Shown one piece after another: positions 35,840 through 45,190 of a stretch of DNA of 64,000 nucleotides (positions are counted from its first letter, which is position 1; each line of letters starts with the position of its first letter). Under the pieces are notes generated by a model that saw nothing but the letters and a program-made list of their open reading frames with translations, made no database searches and was not told where the DNA came from. The DNA is from Verrucomicrobiota bacterium (GTDB lineage: Bacteria > Verrucomicrobiota > Verrucomicrobiia > Opitutales > Opitutaceae), in NCBI GenBank assembly GCA_016721945.1, contig JADKHC010000004.1, positions 62,001 through 126,000 of the forward strand, given 5' to 3'. Position numbers and translations under genes: made by a program.

Positions 35840-36347
35840 GTGCCCGCGTGGGAAGAGCTCTACGTTTTCTTTTGCAGGAGCCTGCTTGCAGGCGATCTCG
35901 TGATACCAAATGACCGAAGCTTTGATTCTTAAAAACCGCATTTGAACTACGAAGAAACGAAGAATCCAAGGAATGATAGTTCGCTTGGTGGGTGAACCTT
36001 CTTAAGGGCATTCACCTACGCAATCCACTCGGCTTCGGTTCTTTGCTTCTTCGTAGTTCAATCCGGATTGCGGAATTTTGGGTGATACAGAAAGCGATAG
36101 TGGGTGGTTTGAATCTCGCAGAATTTTACAGAAGAAAACGAAGCTAACGAAGAGATTAAAGAAGCACCTGCAGGCCTTGGTTCCCTTTGTTATCCTCTGT
36201 TCAAAGTGCAGACGCTCCCGGCAGCTTGGTCTTAGGAATCGTCTGCGAGCAGGCTCCTACGCAATCGGTCTCGCTGCGGAGAGTATGAACTCGCTGAAAT
36301 TTTCGCATCGCGCTCGGCCGCTCTGATTCGCAAGTTCGTGTTTTTCC
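35840..36347. repeat. Spacer with REP units and long inverted repeats
   Basis: No gene is supported in these 500 bases between the HU terminator and hisS. A REP-like unit (AGGAGCCTGCTTGCAGGCGAT) is at about 35876-35896, and a diverged inverted partner ends in GAGCAGGCTCCTAC near 36247-36260. Between them an inverted repeat pairs TTGAACTACGAAGAA (from 35942) with TTCTTCGTAGTTCAA (ending at 36061). Another imperfect one pairs CAGAAGAAAACGAAG (about 36129) with TTTGTTATCCTCTGTTC (about 36186-36202). The multiple families suggest repeated insertion in this spacer. Confidence 0.7.
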
Positions 36348-37661
36348 ATGGCTACGTTTCAAACCTTGCCCGGTTTCCGTGAGTTTTATCCCGACGCCCT
36401 CGCGCGCCGGAATCATGTATTTCGTTTGTGGAGACAGACCGCGACGACTTTCGGCTTCAACGAATACGACGCGCCCGTGCTCGAGCCGCTTGAGCTCTAC
36501 AAAACGAAATCCGGTGACGAGATCGAAGCCCAGCTCTTCAGCTTCACCGACAAAGGCGGACGTGAAGTCGCGCTGCGTCCCGAGATGACGCCGACTGTGT
36601 GTCGCCTCGTCGGCGAAAAAGCCAACGCGCTCAAGCGCCCGATCAAGTGGTTTAGCATCGCGGAATTTTATCGCTACGAGCGCATGCAGAAAGGCCGAGG
36701 CCGCTGCTTCTTTCAGTTCAACGCCGACATCTTCGGCGAGCCCGGCATCGAGGCCGAGTCCGAGTTGATCGCGCTGCTCGTGCAATGCCTGTGTGCGTTT
36801 GGCCTGAGCGAACAGGATTTCTACGTGCGCCTGAGCGACCGCAATCTTTGGTTCTACTACCTCGAAGCGCTCGGTCTCGACGATGCTCGCACGCGTGCGA
36901 TGCTGAGTGCGGTCGATAAATTCGAAAAATCCGGCGACGAAGCGTTCAATAGTTACAGCGAACAGTTCGGTCCGCTCGACGCCGCGCTCAAGGAAAAAGT
37001 CCTCGCATTCCTTCGGGTGAAATCGCTTCCCGCGCTCGAAGCTATTCTCAGTTCCGTGCCCGGCGAAAAACTCGCTGCGCGTCTCACCGACTGGCGTCGT
37101 TTGCTCGGTAATCTTGAAGCGATGGGCCTCGCGCGCTTTGTCGAAGTCGACCTCGCGGTGGTGCGTGGCCTGGCGTATTACACGGGCTTTGTTTTCGAAG
37201 CATTCGACCGCAAAGGCGAACTCCGGGCGCTGGCTGGTGGCGGCCGCTACGACAACCTTGTAGGGAAACTCGGATACGGCGAACTGCCCGCCGTGGGCTT
37301 CGCGATCGGCGACATGACGTTCGCGCTGCTGCTCGAACAACGCGGCCTGATGCCGACCTTCGTGCAAGCGCCCGATATCTACGCCGTGATCGGCGGTGCG
37401 CAGGAACGTCTTGCTGCTTTTGGCGATATCCATGCGTTGCGGGCCGCGGGCTTCAAAGTCGATTATCCGATGAAAGAAGTGGCCTTCGGCAAACAATTCA
37501 AAGCCGCGTCCGAGTCCGGCGCGAAGCTCGCGCTCATCTACGGCGGTGACGAACTCGCCAAGGGTGTGGTGAAAATCCGCGACCTCACCAACCGCTCCGA
37601 GCAAGAAATTCCCCGCGACCAAGTACTCGCGACCGTGAAGGATTTCTACTCTCAGCACTGA
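36348..37661 (+). CDS. hisS: Histidyl-tRNA synthetase
   Basis: 437 residues of class II synthetase. Motif 2 is in WFSIAEFYRYERMQKGRGRC; the His-specific motifs LAVVRGLAYYTGFVFEAFDR and AGGGRYDNLVGKLG, and the C-terminal anticodon-binding domain (about 345-437), are visible. The length is normal. It is followed by gltX 29 bases later in the same direction, so the two form a probable operon. The ATG at 36348 is a good start. A long antisense open frame across it is a shadow due to GC-rich codon use. Confidence 0.94.
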   Translation: MATFQTLPGFREFYPDALARRNHVFRLWRQTATTFGFNEYDAPVLEPLELYKTKSGDEIEAQLFSFTDKGGREVALRPEMTPTVCRLVGEKANALKRPIKWFSIAEFYRYERMQKGRGRCFFQFNADIFGEPGIEAESELIALLVQCLCAFGLSEQDFYVRLSDRNLWFYYLEALGLDDARTRAMLSAVDKFEKSGDEAFNSYSEQFGPLDAALKEKVLAFLRVKSLPALEAILSSVPGEKLAARLTDWRRLLGNLEAMGLARFVEVDLAVVRGLAYYTGFVFEAFDRKGELRALAGGGRYDNLVGKLGYGELPAVGFAIGDMTFALLLEQRGLMPTFVQAPDIYAVIGGAQERLAAFGDIHALRAAGFKVDYPMKEVAFGKQFKAASESGAKLALIYGGDELAKGVVKIRDLTNRSEQEIPRDQVLATVKDFYSQH

Positions 37662-37690
37662 GTTGTAATCAGGAAATTTCATTTTCTCCC

Positions 37691-39064
37691 ATGTCTCAAG
37701 TACGCGTTCGTTTTGCTCCCAGCCCAACCGGTTTCTTCCACATCGGAAGTGCTCGCACTGCTTTGTTCAACTGGCTCTACGCCCGTCACACCGGTGGCAC
37801 GTTTGTGCTGCGCATCGAGGACACCGACAAGGAGCGTAACAGCGAGGAATTCCTCAACGTGATTTACGACAGCTTACGCTGGCTCGGCATGGAGTGGGAC
37901 GAAGGTCCGGGCAAGGGCGGCGACTTCGGTCCGTACCGCCAAAGCGAACGTGACGCTATCTACAAAGAATATCTCGAAAAGCTCAAAGCCGCAGGCCGCA
38001 CCTATGAGAAGGACGGCGCGGTTTATTTTAAATTGCTCGGTGAGCGCTCCGAGGTTTTCGATGAGCATCGCAAGAAAACCGTCACCAAGGTCGCGAACAC
38101 TCCCGCGATAATCGACGACCAGATTCGTGGGCGCGTGGAGCGAATCGAGGACGAGGATTTCGTTATCGTGCGTTCGGACGGCAGCCCAGTTTTCCATTTC
38201 GTCAATGTGGTCGATGACATCGCAATGAAGATCACGCATGTGATCCGTGGCGAAGATCATCTCTCGAACACGAGCAAACACGTTGAGCTGTTCAAGGCCT
38301 TCGGAGTGCCGGTGCCGAAGTTCGCGCACATTCCGCTTATTCTAAAACAAAACGGCCCCGGCAAAATGTCGAAGCGGGACCAAGGTGCGTTGATCGAAGA
38401 GTATCAACGCCGCGGATACTTGCCGGAAGCGTTGGTGAATTTCCTTTCATTGCTCGGCTGGAATCCTGGCGATGACCGCGAGAAGATGCCGATTGCCGAA
38501 ATCATCCGCCTCTTCGATTTGCCCGGCGTGAACCAGAGCAATGCGCGTTTCGATGACAAGAAACTTGCGCACATGAACATGACTTACCTGCTCGAATTGC
38601 CCGAGGAGAAGTTCCTTGAGCTCGCGCGCGTCTATTTCGAAAAGCAAAACGTGTTTACCGCTGGCTGGCCTGCTGAAACATATTTCCGCGAGGTGATCGC
38701 GCTCGCGCATCCGAAGATTAAAGGCATCGAAGAGTTGCCTGCGTACACGAAATATTTTTTCACCGAGGACTTCGTGATCGATGACAAGGTGCGGGCAAAA
38801 GTTTTGAGCAAAGGTGAACCGAAAGCCCGCCTGGCCGAACTGATTGAACTGCTCCGCACGGCTGATCTTTCGAGCGACCTGGCGATCGAAGATGCGATCA
38901 AGAAACTCGCTGAGTCGAAGAGCTTGGGCTTTGGCGATTATCAAGCGGTCGCGCGTCTCGCGGTGTCAGGCACGAACGTCGGCCCGAGCATCACCGGTAT
39001 GTTCCGCGTACTGGGCCGCGAAAAAGTCTTGGCGCGGCTCGAACGGTTCGGTGCGACGCTTTGA
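37691..39064 (+). CDS. gltX: Glutamyl-tRNA synthetase
   Basis: 457 residues of a class I synthetase. The HIGH-like motif is PTGFFHIGSARTALFNW (near residue 12), and the KMSKS-like motif is GKMSKRD (about residue 225). The bacterial-type RFAPSPTGFFHIGSA and EDTDKERNSEEF match GltX; the C-terminal anticodon-binding domain is complete. The enzyme may be discriminating or not; this cannot be told without alignment. It lies downstream of hisS. Confidence 0.94.
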   Translation: MSQVRVRFAPSPTGFFHIGSARTALFNWLYARHTGGTFVLRIEDTDKERNSEEFLNVIYDSLRWLGMEWDEGPGKGGDFGPYRQSERDAIYKEYLEKLKAAGRTYEKDGAVYFKLLGERSEVFDEHRKKTVTKVANTPAIIDDQIRGRVERIEDEDFVIVRSDGSPVFHFVNVVDDIAMKITHVIRGEDHLSNTSKHVELFKAFGVPVPKFAHIPLILKQNGPGKMSKRDQGALIEEYQRRGYLPEALVNFLSLLGWNPGDDREKMPIAEIIRLFDLPGVNQSNARFDDKKLAHMNMTYLLELPEEKFLELARVYFEKQNVFTAGWPAETYFREVIALAHPKIKGIEELPAYTKYFFTEDFVIDDKVRAKVLSKGEPKARLAELIELLRTADLSSDLAIEDAIKKLAESKSLGFGDYQAVARLAVSGTNVGPSITGMFRVLGREKVLARLERFGATL

Positions 39065-39372
39065 GTGGAATAGAGGAAGAGGATTTCACGCCAAGTCGCC
39101 AAGGCGCAAAGAAGACGGCTTTGCAGGTCCGAAACTTTGCGCCTTTGCGTGAGCCAATGTTTCTCAGTCGAGGTATATCCGAAATCTAGTACTTATCAAA
39201 ATTGGCGATGTTTGGCGGTTAAGGTTAGCCATCCAAGGAGAGAATTATCATTTCAGTAGAGAAAAGTAGTCACCTGAGCAGAATAACTCCTGCTAAAAGG
39301 CAACACCTTTGGCATAGGAGACAGATTGAATAAGCCAGCGGGTGGTCCCTTACCACAGGAAGCTGGTTGCCC
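39065..39372. repeat. Spacer with an inverted repeat, otherwise empty
   Basis: No gene is supported in this 308-base gap. An imperfect inverted repeat joins TTCACGCCAAGTCGCCAAGG (from about 39087) with CTTTGCGCCTTTGCGTGAG (about 39136-39154), the same family as at 1093-1157. Beyond 39160 nothing recognisable is present until the recQ stop at 39373. Confidence 0.65.
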
Positions 39373-41241
39373 TCAGAATTTTTGCCGAGGATTTGATCTC
39401 AGGAATTCGGCGATGAAGGTGGTGAACGTTTGGCCGAATTCGGCGCGTTTCTTTTCGCCCATGCCGAAGATGCCTTCAAGGGCGGACTCGGTTTCGGGGT
39501 ATTCGCGGGCGAGTTGACGGAGCGTGGCGTCACCAAAAATCACATACGCGGGGACCTTGCGTTCGTCGGCGAGGCGCTTGCGGAGTTCGCGCAGGCGGGC
39601 GAAGAGGATTTCGTCGCACTCGATGTCGCCTTCGCGGCGGACGATCTTGCGGGCTTTGGGGGTGGTGAGTTGTTTGGTCAGCGTGATCGGCTGGCGGGCG
39701 CGTAGCACGGACATGCCTTCTTCGGTGAGTTCGAGCGTGGGGAATTCGCCGTCGGCTTGTTTGAGGTATCCGAGGCGCAGGAGCTCACGGCCGATGCCAG
39801 CCCAGAGCGGGCGTGCGAGATCTTTCCCGATGCCGTAGGTTGAGAGTTTGTCGTGCTCCCAGCGGCGGATTTTGTCGGTATCGGCACCGGTGAGAACTTC
39901 GGTGATGTGGTTGACGCCCACGCCGAAGCGGCTGGCGGCGTTGATGCGGTAGACGCAGGAGAGAAACTTTTGCGCGACGATGGTGCCGTCGTAGGTTTCG
40001 CGCGGTTCGAGGCAGTTGTCGCAGGCGCCGCAATTATCGAGCGGGAACTGTTCACCGAAGTAGTCGAGCAACTCGGAGCGGCGGCAGACGGCGCTCTCGG
40101 CGTAGTGCATGATCTGGCGGAGCTGGCCGCGCGCGATCTGTTGTTCCTGGGCGTTGGTTATTTCGTCAATGAAGTGGGTTTGCTTGGCGGCGTCTCCGCT
40201 GCTGAAAAGCAGGAGACAATCGCTGGGCAAGCCGTCGCGTCCGGCACGGCCAGTTTCCTGATAGTAGCCCTCGATGTTCTTGGGCAGGTCGTAGTGGACG
40301 ACCCAGCGGACGTTGGGTTTGTTGATGCCCATGCCGAAGGCGATCGTCGCGCAGATGATGCGCACCTCGTCACGTAGGAAGAGCTCTTGGTTGCGGGAGC
40401 GTTCGTCAGCGTCGAGTCCGGCATGATACGGGCGGGCACTGTAACCGCGACCGGCGAGCGCCTCGGCCACGCGTTCGGTGGCGGCGCGGCTGGCGCAGTA
40501 AACGATGCCGCTCTCGTCTTCGCGTTTTTTCACCCAGGCGATGATTTGCTTGGTGGGCTCGTCTTTGGGCGTGACTTTGTAGGTGAGGTTGGGGCGGTTG
40601 AAGGACGCGACGAAGATGGTCGGCTCGCGGAGTTTGAGGTGCTTGATTATGTCGGTACGGACTCGTTCGGTCGCGGTGGCGGTGAGCGCCATGACGGGCA
40701 CGTCGGGCAAGAGTTCGCGGAGCTTGGCGAGCTGGCGGTATTCGGGGCGGAAGTCGTGGCCCCATTCGGAGACGCAGTGGGCCTCGTCGATGGCGATGGC
40801 GGTGACGTTCCACGCCTTCAGATTTTCCTGCCAGTTGTCCAGCATCAGGCGTTCGGGCGCGACGTAGAGCAAACGCCATTCGCCGCGATGCAAACCGGCG
40901 AGCCGTGAACGGGCTTCGGCGGCGCCGAGCGTGGAGTTGAGAAATGTGGCTGAGACGCCGGCGGCCTGCATCTGGTCAACTTGATCCTTCATCAACGCGA
41001 TGAGCGGCGAAACAACGATGGTGAGGCCGGTGCGGTGCAGCGCGGGAATTTGGAAACACAGCGATTTGCCGCCGCCAGTGGGTAGGAGCGCAAAGACGTC
41101 ACGACCGGCCAAGCTCGTTTCGATGATCTCGCGCTGGAGCGGTCGAAAGGAGTTGTAACCGAAAGTGGTCTTGAGCGTGTGGAGCAGGTCAGGCACGGGA
41201 GAATTCAGCGCAGAGGTTGGGCCTGGCGCAGACGACCTCAA
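39373..41241 (-). CDS. recQ: ATP-dependent DNA helicase RecQ
   Basis: 622 residues. The superfamily 2 motifs run from Q-motif RPLQREIIETSLAGRD, Walker A LLPTGGGKSLCFQIP, the DEAH-type box AIDEAHCVSEWGHDFRPEY and TATATERVRTDI to QETGRAGRDGLPSD. The RQC zinc site has CGACDNC, and an HRDC domain (about 535-610) carries LFARLRELRKRLADERKVPA. Architecture is that of a full-length RecQ. Start is ATG at 41241, with GTG at 41196 possible. Its stop lies next to the repeat-rich spacer downstream of gltX. Confidence 0.93.
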   Translation of the reverse strand: MRSSAPGPTSALNSPVPDLLHTLKTTFGYNSFRPLQREIIETSLAGRDVFALLPTGGGKSLCFQIPALHRTGLTIVVSPLIALMKDQVDQMQAAGVSATFLNSTLGAAEARSRLAGLHRGEWRLLYVAPERLMLDNWQENLKAWNVTAIAIDEAHCVSEWGHDFRPEYRQLAKLRELLPDVPVMALTATATERVRTDIIKHLKLREPTIFVASFNRPNLTYKVTPKDEPTKQIIAWVKKREDESGIVYCASRAATERVAEALAGRGYSARPYHAGLDADERSRNQELFLRDEVRIICATIAFGMGINKPNVRWVVHYDLPKNIEGYYQETGRAGRDGLPSDCLLLFSSGDAAKQTHFIDEITNAQEQQIARGQLRQIMHYAESAVCRRSELLDYFGEQFPLDNCGACDNCLEPRETYDGTIVAQKFLSCVYRINAASRFGVGVNHITEVLTGADTDKIRRWEHDKLSTYGIGKDLARPLWAGIGRELLRLGYLKQADGEFPTLELTEEGMSVLRARQPITLTKQLTTPKARKIVRREGDIECDEILFARLRELRKRLADERKVPAYVIFGDATLRQLAREYPETESALEGIFGMGEKKRAEFGQTFTTFIAEFLRSNPRQKF

Positions 41242-41378
41242 TGGTGAAGACGAGGCCGGTACGCGAAAATTTCTGGGGCTGATAAAGAGTCGTATGAACG
41301 GATTCTGCCGAGTTGCGTCTATCGAACACGAGACAGGGCAATGTCTTCCTCATCCACAAATGTTTCCAAAGGCTATGC

Positions 41379-41861
41379 ATGCTTAAGAAAATCGCGCTGC
41401 TGGTAACTGCGGTCATGGTGATGGGAAGCAAGATTTCGCCCGTGGAGAATACCGCGCCTGCTGTCACGATCAGCGTTACCCCGACCGAGCGTGAACACGG
41501 GCCTTACAACGAAATCATCCTGCTGCCGAAATATGTCGTGCGACCGATGGACACTCCGACTTTTTCCGAGCAGGAAATTCTTACGCGAAGCGGCCTGGAC
41601 GCCTTGTTGTTGAAACGATTCCCTGGCGCGAGTGTCAAAAATCAGCCGCCCGAGGTCGATAACTACGCACGGCTGATGTACGCCGACGAGGTGCGTCTGG
41701 CGCGGCTTAATCGTTACCAAGAGCTGGCGGATGTGCTGCGGGTCACAGGCGACGTGAACGGCAGCAAAGAACTACGCAGGGAAATCCACAGAACGTTTCT
41801 GCGACGGCCGACTTGGCGGGAAGCTGCGATGGACCGAAACGTTAATCGCGGTCGCCGCTAG
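41379..41861 (+). CDS. Small secreted protein of unknown function
   Basis: 160 residues from the ATG at 41379, whose first 18 residues (MLKKIALLVTAVMVMGSK) form a likely signal peptide. The mature protein has EIILLPKYVVRPMD and a charged C-terminal part rich in Arg (ELRREIHRTFLRRPTWREAA). No family recognised and no catalytic motif. It lies just upstream of, and convergent with, the sugar transferase gene (14-base gap), so it may or may not belong to that locus. A longer reading from 41313 adds 22 residues without signal character. Confidence 0.6.
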   Translation: MLKKIALLVTAVMVMGSKISPVENTAPAVTISVTPTEREHGPYNEIILLPKYVVRPMDTPTFSEQEILTRSGLDALLLKRFPGASVKNQPPEVDNYARLMYADEVRLARLNRYQELADVLRVTGDVNGSKELRREIHRTFLRRPTWREAAMDRNVNRGRR

Positions 41862-41875
41862 GCTACGGCAGTTGG

Positions 41876-43258
41876 TTAACGTGCGCCGCGCCCGAAAAGA
41901 ACGACGGGCAAAGTCGCGATCATGATCTTGAAGTCGAGCCAGAGCGACCATTGGTCGATATAGGCGAGGTCCAACCGAACCCAATCGGCAAAATCGGAAA
42001 TATTATTGCGTCCACGAACCTGCCAGAGACAGGTGAGGCCGGGGCGCACGCTGAGGCGGCGGCGGTGGGCGTCGTCGCTGAAGTTCTTCACCTCGGAGAC
42101 TGGCAGCGGCCGTGGGCCGACGAGGCTCATTTCGCCACGCAAGACGTTCCAGAGCTGTGGCAGTTCGTCGAGGCTGTAGCGGCGGAGGAAGCTGCCGAGC
42201 GGCGTGATGCGCGGGTCTTTGGTGAGCTTGAAAACAGGGCCGGTCATCTCGTTGTAGGTTGCGAGGCTGGCCTGTTCTTTTTCCGCGTCCTTTTTCATCG
42301 AGCGGAATTTGTACATCGTGAAGGGTAGGCCGTTGAGACCGGCCCGAGGCTGGCGGAAAACAAAGGGGCCCGAAGATGTCAGTTTGATCGCGAGTCCGAT
42401 GACAATCATTACCGGCAAAAGTAGCACGAGAAGGACGGCGGCTCCGACAATATCGATCACCCGCTTGATGAGTTGATGGCTGGGACGGGCTGGTTGGGCA
42501 TGGTAGTGGATGACCGGTTCGCCCGCAAACCAGTCGACACTCATCCCAAAGGGGCCGTGGGCAAACACGCCGGGGCGCACGATTACGGAAACGCCTTCGC
42601 GTTCGCAGGCCGAGAGCACGGGAAGCAGTCGGGCGGTGTCGAGGCCGGCGAGGTTGAAAACGACGGCGTTGATCGAAAAATCGTGCAGGATGGCGAGGAG
42701 CTGTTCGAGCGATTCGGAGCGCGGATCGAATTCGCTGATGCTTTCAACTTGTTCGCGTTCGTCGGATGAGAGCGATTCGCGGAGTTTGCGGTTTTCCTCG
42801 GGCACGCCGACCCAGAGGAGGCGTTGACGCCACTGGCTGCGAGCGAGTGAAGTCGCAGCGAAGTGAAGAAATAGTTCGTGCCGAATGTAAGCGCAGAGGC
42901 CGCCGAAAATGCAGGCGAGCAGGATGACCGAACGGGCATACTGTGCGCGCACGAAAAACAGCAGCACGACCATCGCGATCGTGATGAACGTGACCGCACG
43001 CATGACCAAAAAAATATTACTCCAGCGCGAGATTACCCGCTGGTGATGATAGAAACCCTGTTTCGCCAGCGTGGCGGGACCGATGATGGCGATGGCCGGA
43101 AGCAACCAAAGATACTCCGAGAAATCGAAGAGCGGCGGCAGATTGAGCAGTGGGAACGTCGAGCGCAGGACATAGGCCAGCACGAGCGACAGGGCGAAGA
43201 GCAGGCCGTCACTGATCTGCAGGAGCCGGATGCGAATCTGGCGTGATTGGGACAGCAC
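41876..43258 (-). CDS. Polyprenyl-phosphate sugar-1-phosphate transferase (exopolysaccharide initiation)
   Basis: 460 residues. Four to five membrane helices fill the N-terminal half, a central soluble part follows, and the C-terminal bacterial sugar transferase domain (about 265-455) has LIKRVIDIVGAAVLLVLL, the catalytic-region FTMYKFRSMKKDAE, DELPQLWNVLRGEMSLVGPR and RPGLTCLWQVRGRNNISD. Such enzymes (WbaP/EpsL type) load the first sugar onto undecaprenyl phosphate. It is last in a minus-strand group with the GspB-like and ExeA-like genes, 25 bases after the GspB-like stop. UDP-sugar and sugar-phosphate genes lie next to the locus on the plus strand. Confidence 0.9.
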   Translation of the reverse strand: MLSQSRQIRIRLLQISDGLLFALSLVLAYVLRSTFPLLNLPPLFDFSEYLWLLPAIAIIGPATLAKQGFYHHQRVISRWSNIFLVMRAVTFITIAMVVLLFFVRAQYARSVILLACIFGGLCAYIRHELFLHFAATSLARSQWRQRLLWVGVPEENRKLRESLSSDEREQVESISEFDPRSESLEQLLAILHDFSINAVVFNLAGLDTARLLPVLSACEREGVSVIVRPGVFAHGPFGMSVDWFAGEPVIHYHAQPARPSHQLIKRVIDIVGAAVLLVLLLPVMIVIGLAIKLTSSGPFVFRQPRAGLNGLPFTMYKFRSMKKDAEKEQASLATYNEMTGPVFKLTKDPRITPLGSFLRRYSLDELPQLWNVLRGEMSLVGPRPLPVSEVKNFSDDAHRRRLSVRPGLTCLWQVRGRNNISDFADWVRLDLAYIDQWSLWLDFKIMIATLPVVLFGRGAR

Positions 43259-43283
43259 GAGCTGGAGGGCGATAGGCTGACAG

Positions 43284-44225
43284 TTACTGGAAAAGCTTGA
43301 TGTATTGCTTCCCGTTGAGGTCCGAGAAGGTCAGGAGGCCCTGCTCGATCTTGACGAGGCGCAACTCAAGTGTCGGGTCAACCATATCGCCTGCCTTGAA
43401 CAAGCGGTCGTTGAGGATGACCTTGCTTCCGGTAGTGGACATCCGGATACCGGAAACCCGGAGGCGGTCGATGAAGCTTTGGATGCGGGCACTCGGGTTG
43501 ACCGCAGCGGGAGCGCGCGGAGCGTAGATCGGAGGGAGGGAGGAGGTCGCGGCCGTGGCCGCTGGAGGCATGGCGACGGCAGTGGCGGCCGGGGCCGTGG
43601 GCATAGACACGACAGGTGCAGCGGTCTCCGGTTTGGCGGTGGCAGGCTGGTTCGGAAACGTGATGGCCGGTGCTGTCTCGGGGGTGGAAGCTGTGGCGAC
43701 CGGTGTGAGTTCGGGTGTACGAATGAGCGCGGGTTGCTCCGACGGGAGCTGTACGGCGAGCGTTGTTGCAGGCGACGGGGTTTCCGTCTTAGGCGCTTTG
43801 GCTGTGGCCTGAGGTTCGGCTGCGACGGGAGTGGGCGTGGCTGCGACTGCAGCAGGTTTAGTGGTTGTGGTCGGTTCGGCTTCGGAACGGGTGAACATCA
43901 CGGTGAGCCGTACGGAGATGGCGATAACCGCGATGGTGCCCAGGCTGAGCCAGAAAATAGACAGAGAACTTTTTTTGCGCGGAGGTTCACTCTCGTACCG
44001 GATACTCGAAGGAGGCTTGGCGACCGACGGGGTGTTGGGGGCGCGCCAGGTGATCGGTGGATGCGGGGGGAGTTGCGGCCGATTGACAGGCGGCGGACTC
44101 GGCCTTGGGGCATCTGGGGTCGGCGAGTCGAGTGGAGTGACCGGTGGAGTCGGTTCCGTCGGGGGCAGCGTTTGGTCAGCCCGTGCCTGCTGGGCTTTCT
44201 TCAGCGCGTCATTGATCAAGCTCAT
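43284..44225 (-). CDS. GspB-like Pro-rich inner membrane protein
   Basis: 313 residues. The start MSLINDALKKAQQ is the hallmark N-terminus of GspB/ExeB-type proteins. A Pro-rich cytosolic stretch is followed by a membrane helix (about 86-108, LSIFWLSLGTIAVIAISV), a long Pro/Ala/Thr-rich periplasmic linker and a C-terminal domain (about 245-313) ending in LTFSDLNGKQYIKLF. GspB partners with ExeA in inserting secretins in some bacteria. It sits between the ExeA-like gene and the sugar transferase. Similar proteins occur near exopolysaccharide loci. The antisense open frame here is a shadow. Confidence 0.78.
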   Translation of the reverse strand: MSLINDALKKAQQARADQTLPPTEPTPPVTPLDSPTPDAPRPSPPPVNRPQLPPHPPITWRAPNTPSVAKPPSSIRYESEPPRKKSSLSIFWLSLGTIAVIAISVRLTVMFTRSEAEPTTTTKPAAVAATPTPVAAEPQATAKAPKTETPSPATTLAVQLPSEQPALIRTPELTPVATASTPETAPAITFPNQPATAKPETAAPVVSMPTAPAATAVAMPPAATAATSSLPPIYAPRAPAAVNPSARIQSFIDRLRVSGIRMSTTGSKVILNDRLFKAGDMVDPTLELRLVKIEQGLLTFSDLNGKQYIKLFQ

Positions 44226-44246
44226 CGAGTTGGGCGAAGAGGCTGG

Positions 44247-45062
44247 TTACTCAGTGAGGCTCTTGAGATCTTTAACGGCTCGGCGAACGTCCCAGTAATC
44301 AATCTCATCGGATTCCCGAATGTACGCGGAAAGCATGGATTTGTCGCAAAGATTATTTACCACGCGGGGGATGCCTTTGCTGTAACCGTGAATTTTGCGC
44401 ATGGCCGAAGAGGTGAACACGGGGCGGCCATTCCAGCCAGCCGTCGACATGCGATGATTGACGTAGTGGGCGAGCTCGTAGGGATCGAGTCGGGAGAGTT
44501 CGCAGTGAACGAGGATGCGTTGGCGGAGTTGGCGCAGCTCGGGTCGGCGCAGCACGGCTTTGAGCTCGGGCTGGCCCATGAGGACGATTTGAAGCAGCTT
44601 TTGCTCGTCGGTTTCGAGATTGGAGAGCAGGCGGACTTGTTCGAGAACCTCGAAGGAGAGATTTTGCGCTTCGTCGATCACGAGCACGATATCACGACCG
44701 GCGGCGATGCGGGCGAGTAGGGCCTTGTTCATCTGCAACACGAGATCGTGCGGATTGTCGGCGGTGGTTTCTTCGCCAAGTTCGTGCAGAATGGCGCGTA
44801 GCATCTGGTTCTCGTTGATGCGGGGATTGAGAATCAGTGCGGTGTCGAAACGTGCTGGGTCGAGCTCGTTGAGGAAGCGGCGGCAGAGCGTCGTTTTTCC
44901 ACAACCTACCTCACCGACGACCACGATAAAGCCTTTGCGCTGCTCCACCCCAAATTTGAGGTGATGGAGTGCTTCTTGGTGGGTGGGGCTGAGGTATAGG
45001 AATTTAGGATCGGGCGTGATGTTGAAGGGCATCTCGCAAAATCCATAATAGCTCTTGTACAT
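44247..45062 (-). CDS. ExeA-like AAA ATPase (exopolysaccharide/secretion locus type)
   Basis: 271 residues from the ATG at 45062 (MYKSYYGFCEMPFNITPDPK). That opening, followed by FLYLSPTHQEALHHLKFGV, Walker A GEVGCGKTT and Walker B VLVIDEAQNL, matches ExeA-type ATPases and the subgroup found in PEP-CTERM/EPS loci. GspA/ExeA normally carries a C-terminal membrane and peptidoglycan-binding part that is missing here. It starts the minus-strand group with the GspB-like gene and the sugar transferase. A longer reading from 45158 adds 32 residues that look unlike protein. Confidence 0.85.
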   Translation of the reverse strand: MYKSYYGFCEMPFNITPDPKFLYLSPTHQEALHHLKFGVEQRKGFIVVVGEVGCGKTTLCRRFLNELDPARFDTALILNPRINENQMLRAILHELGEETTADNPHDLVLQMNKALLARIAAGRDIVLVIDEAQNLSFEVLEQVRLLSNLETDEQKLLQIVLMGQPELKAVLRRPELRQLRQRILVHCELSRLDPYELAHYVNHRMSTAGWNGRPVFTSSAMRKIHGYSKGIPRVVNNLCDKSMLSAYIRESDEIDYWDVRRAVKDLKSLTE

Positions 45063-45190
45063 GTCTATGCGCAGTATGTCGCTTGTGGGGAAAACGCACG
45101 CCCAAATTTTGTAGGTCTGTTCGCAACACGTAGTTTTGAAACGTCCTTTACAAGCCAACCCTTGGAACGTTTAGCTCCGGCATCCGATTT

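Noticed and set aside
36100..36120. Stretch GGTTTGAATCTCGC resembling a tRNA T-arm
   Set aside because: No acceptor, D or anticodon stems fit around it.
36201..37727. Long minus-strand open frame of about 508 codons
   Set aside because: It is antisense to hisS, low in conserved features, and arises from GC-rich codon use; hisS is clearly real.
43305..44720. Long plus-strand open frame of about 471 codons with Gly/Arg-rich repeats
   Set aside because: It is antisense to the Pro-rich GspB-like gene and the ExeA-like gene; the composition mirrors Pro and Ala codons.
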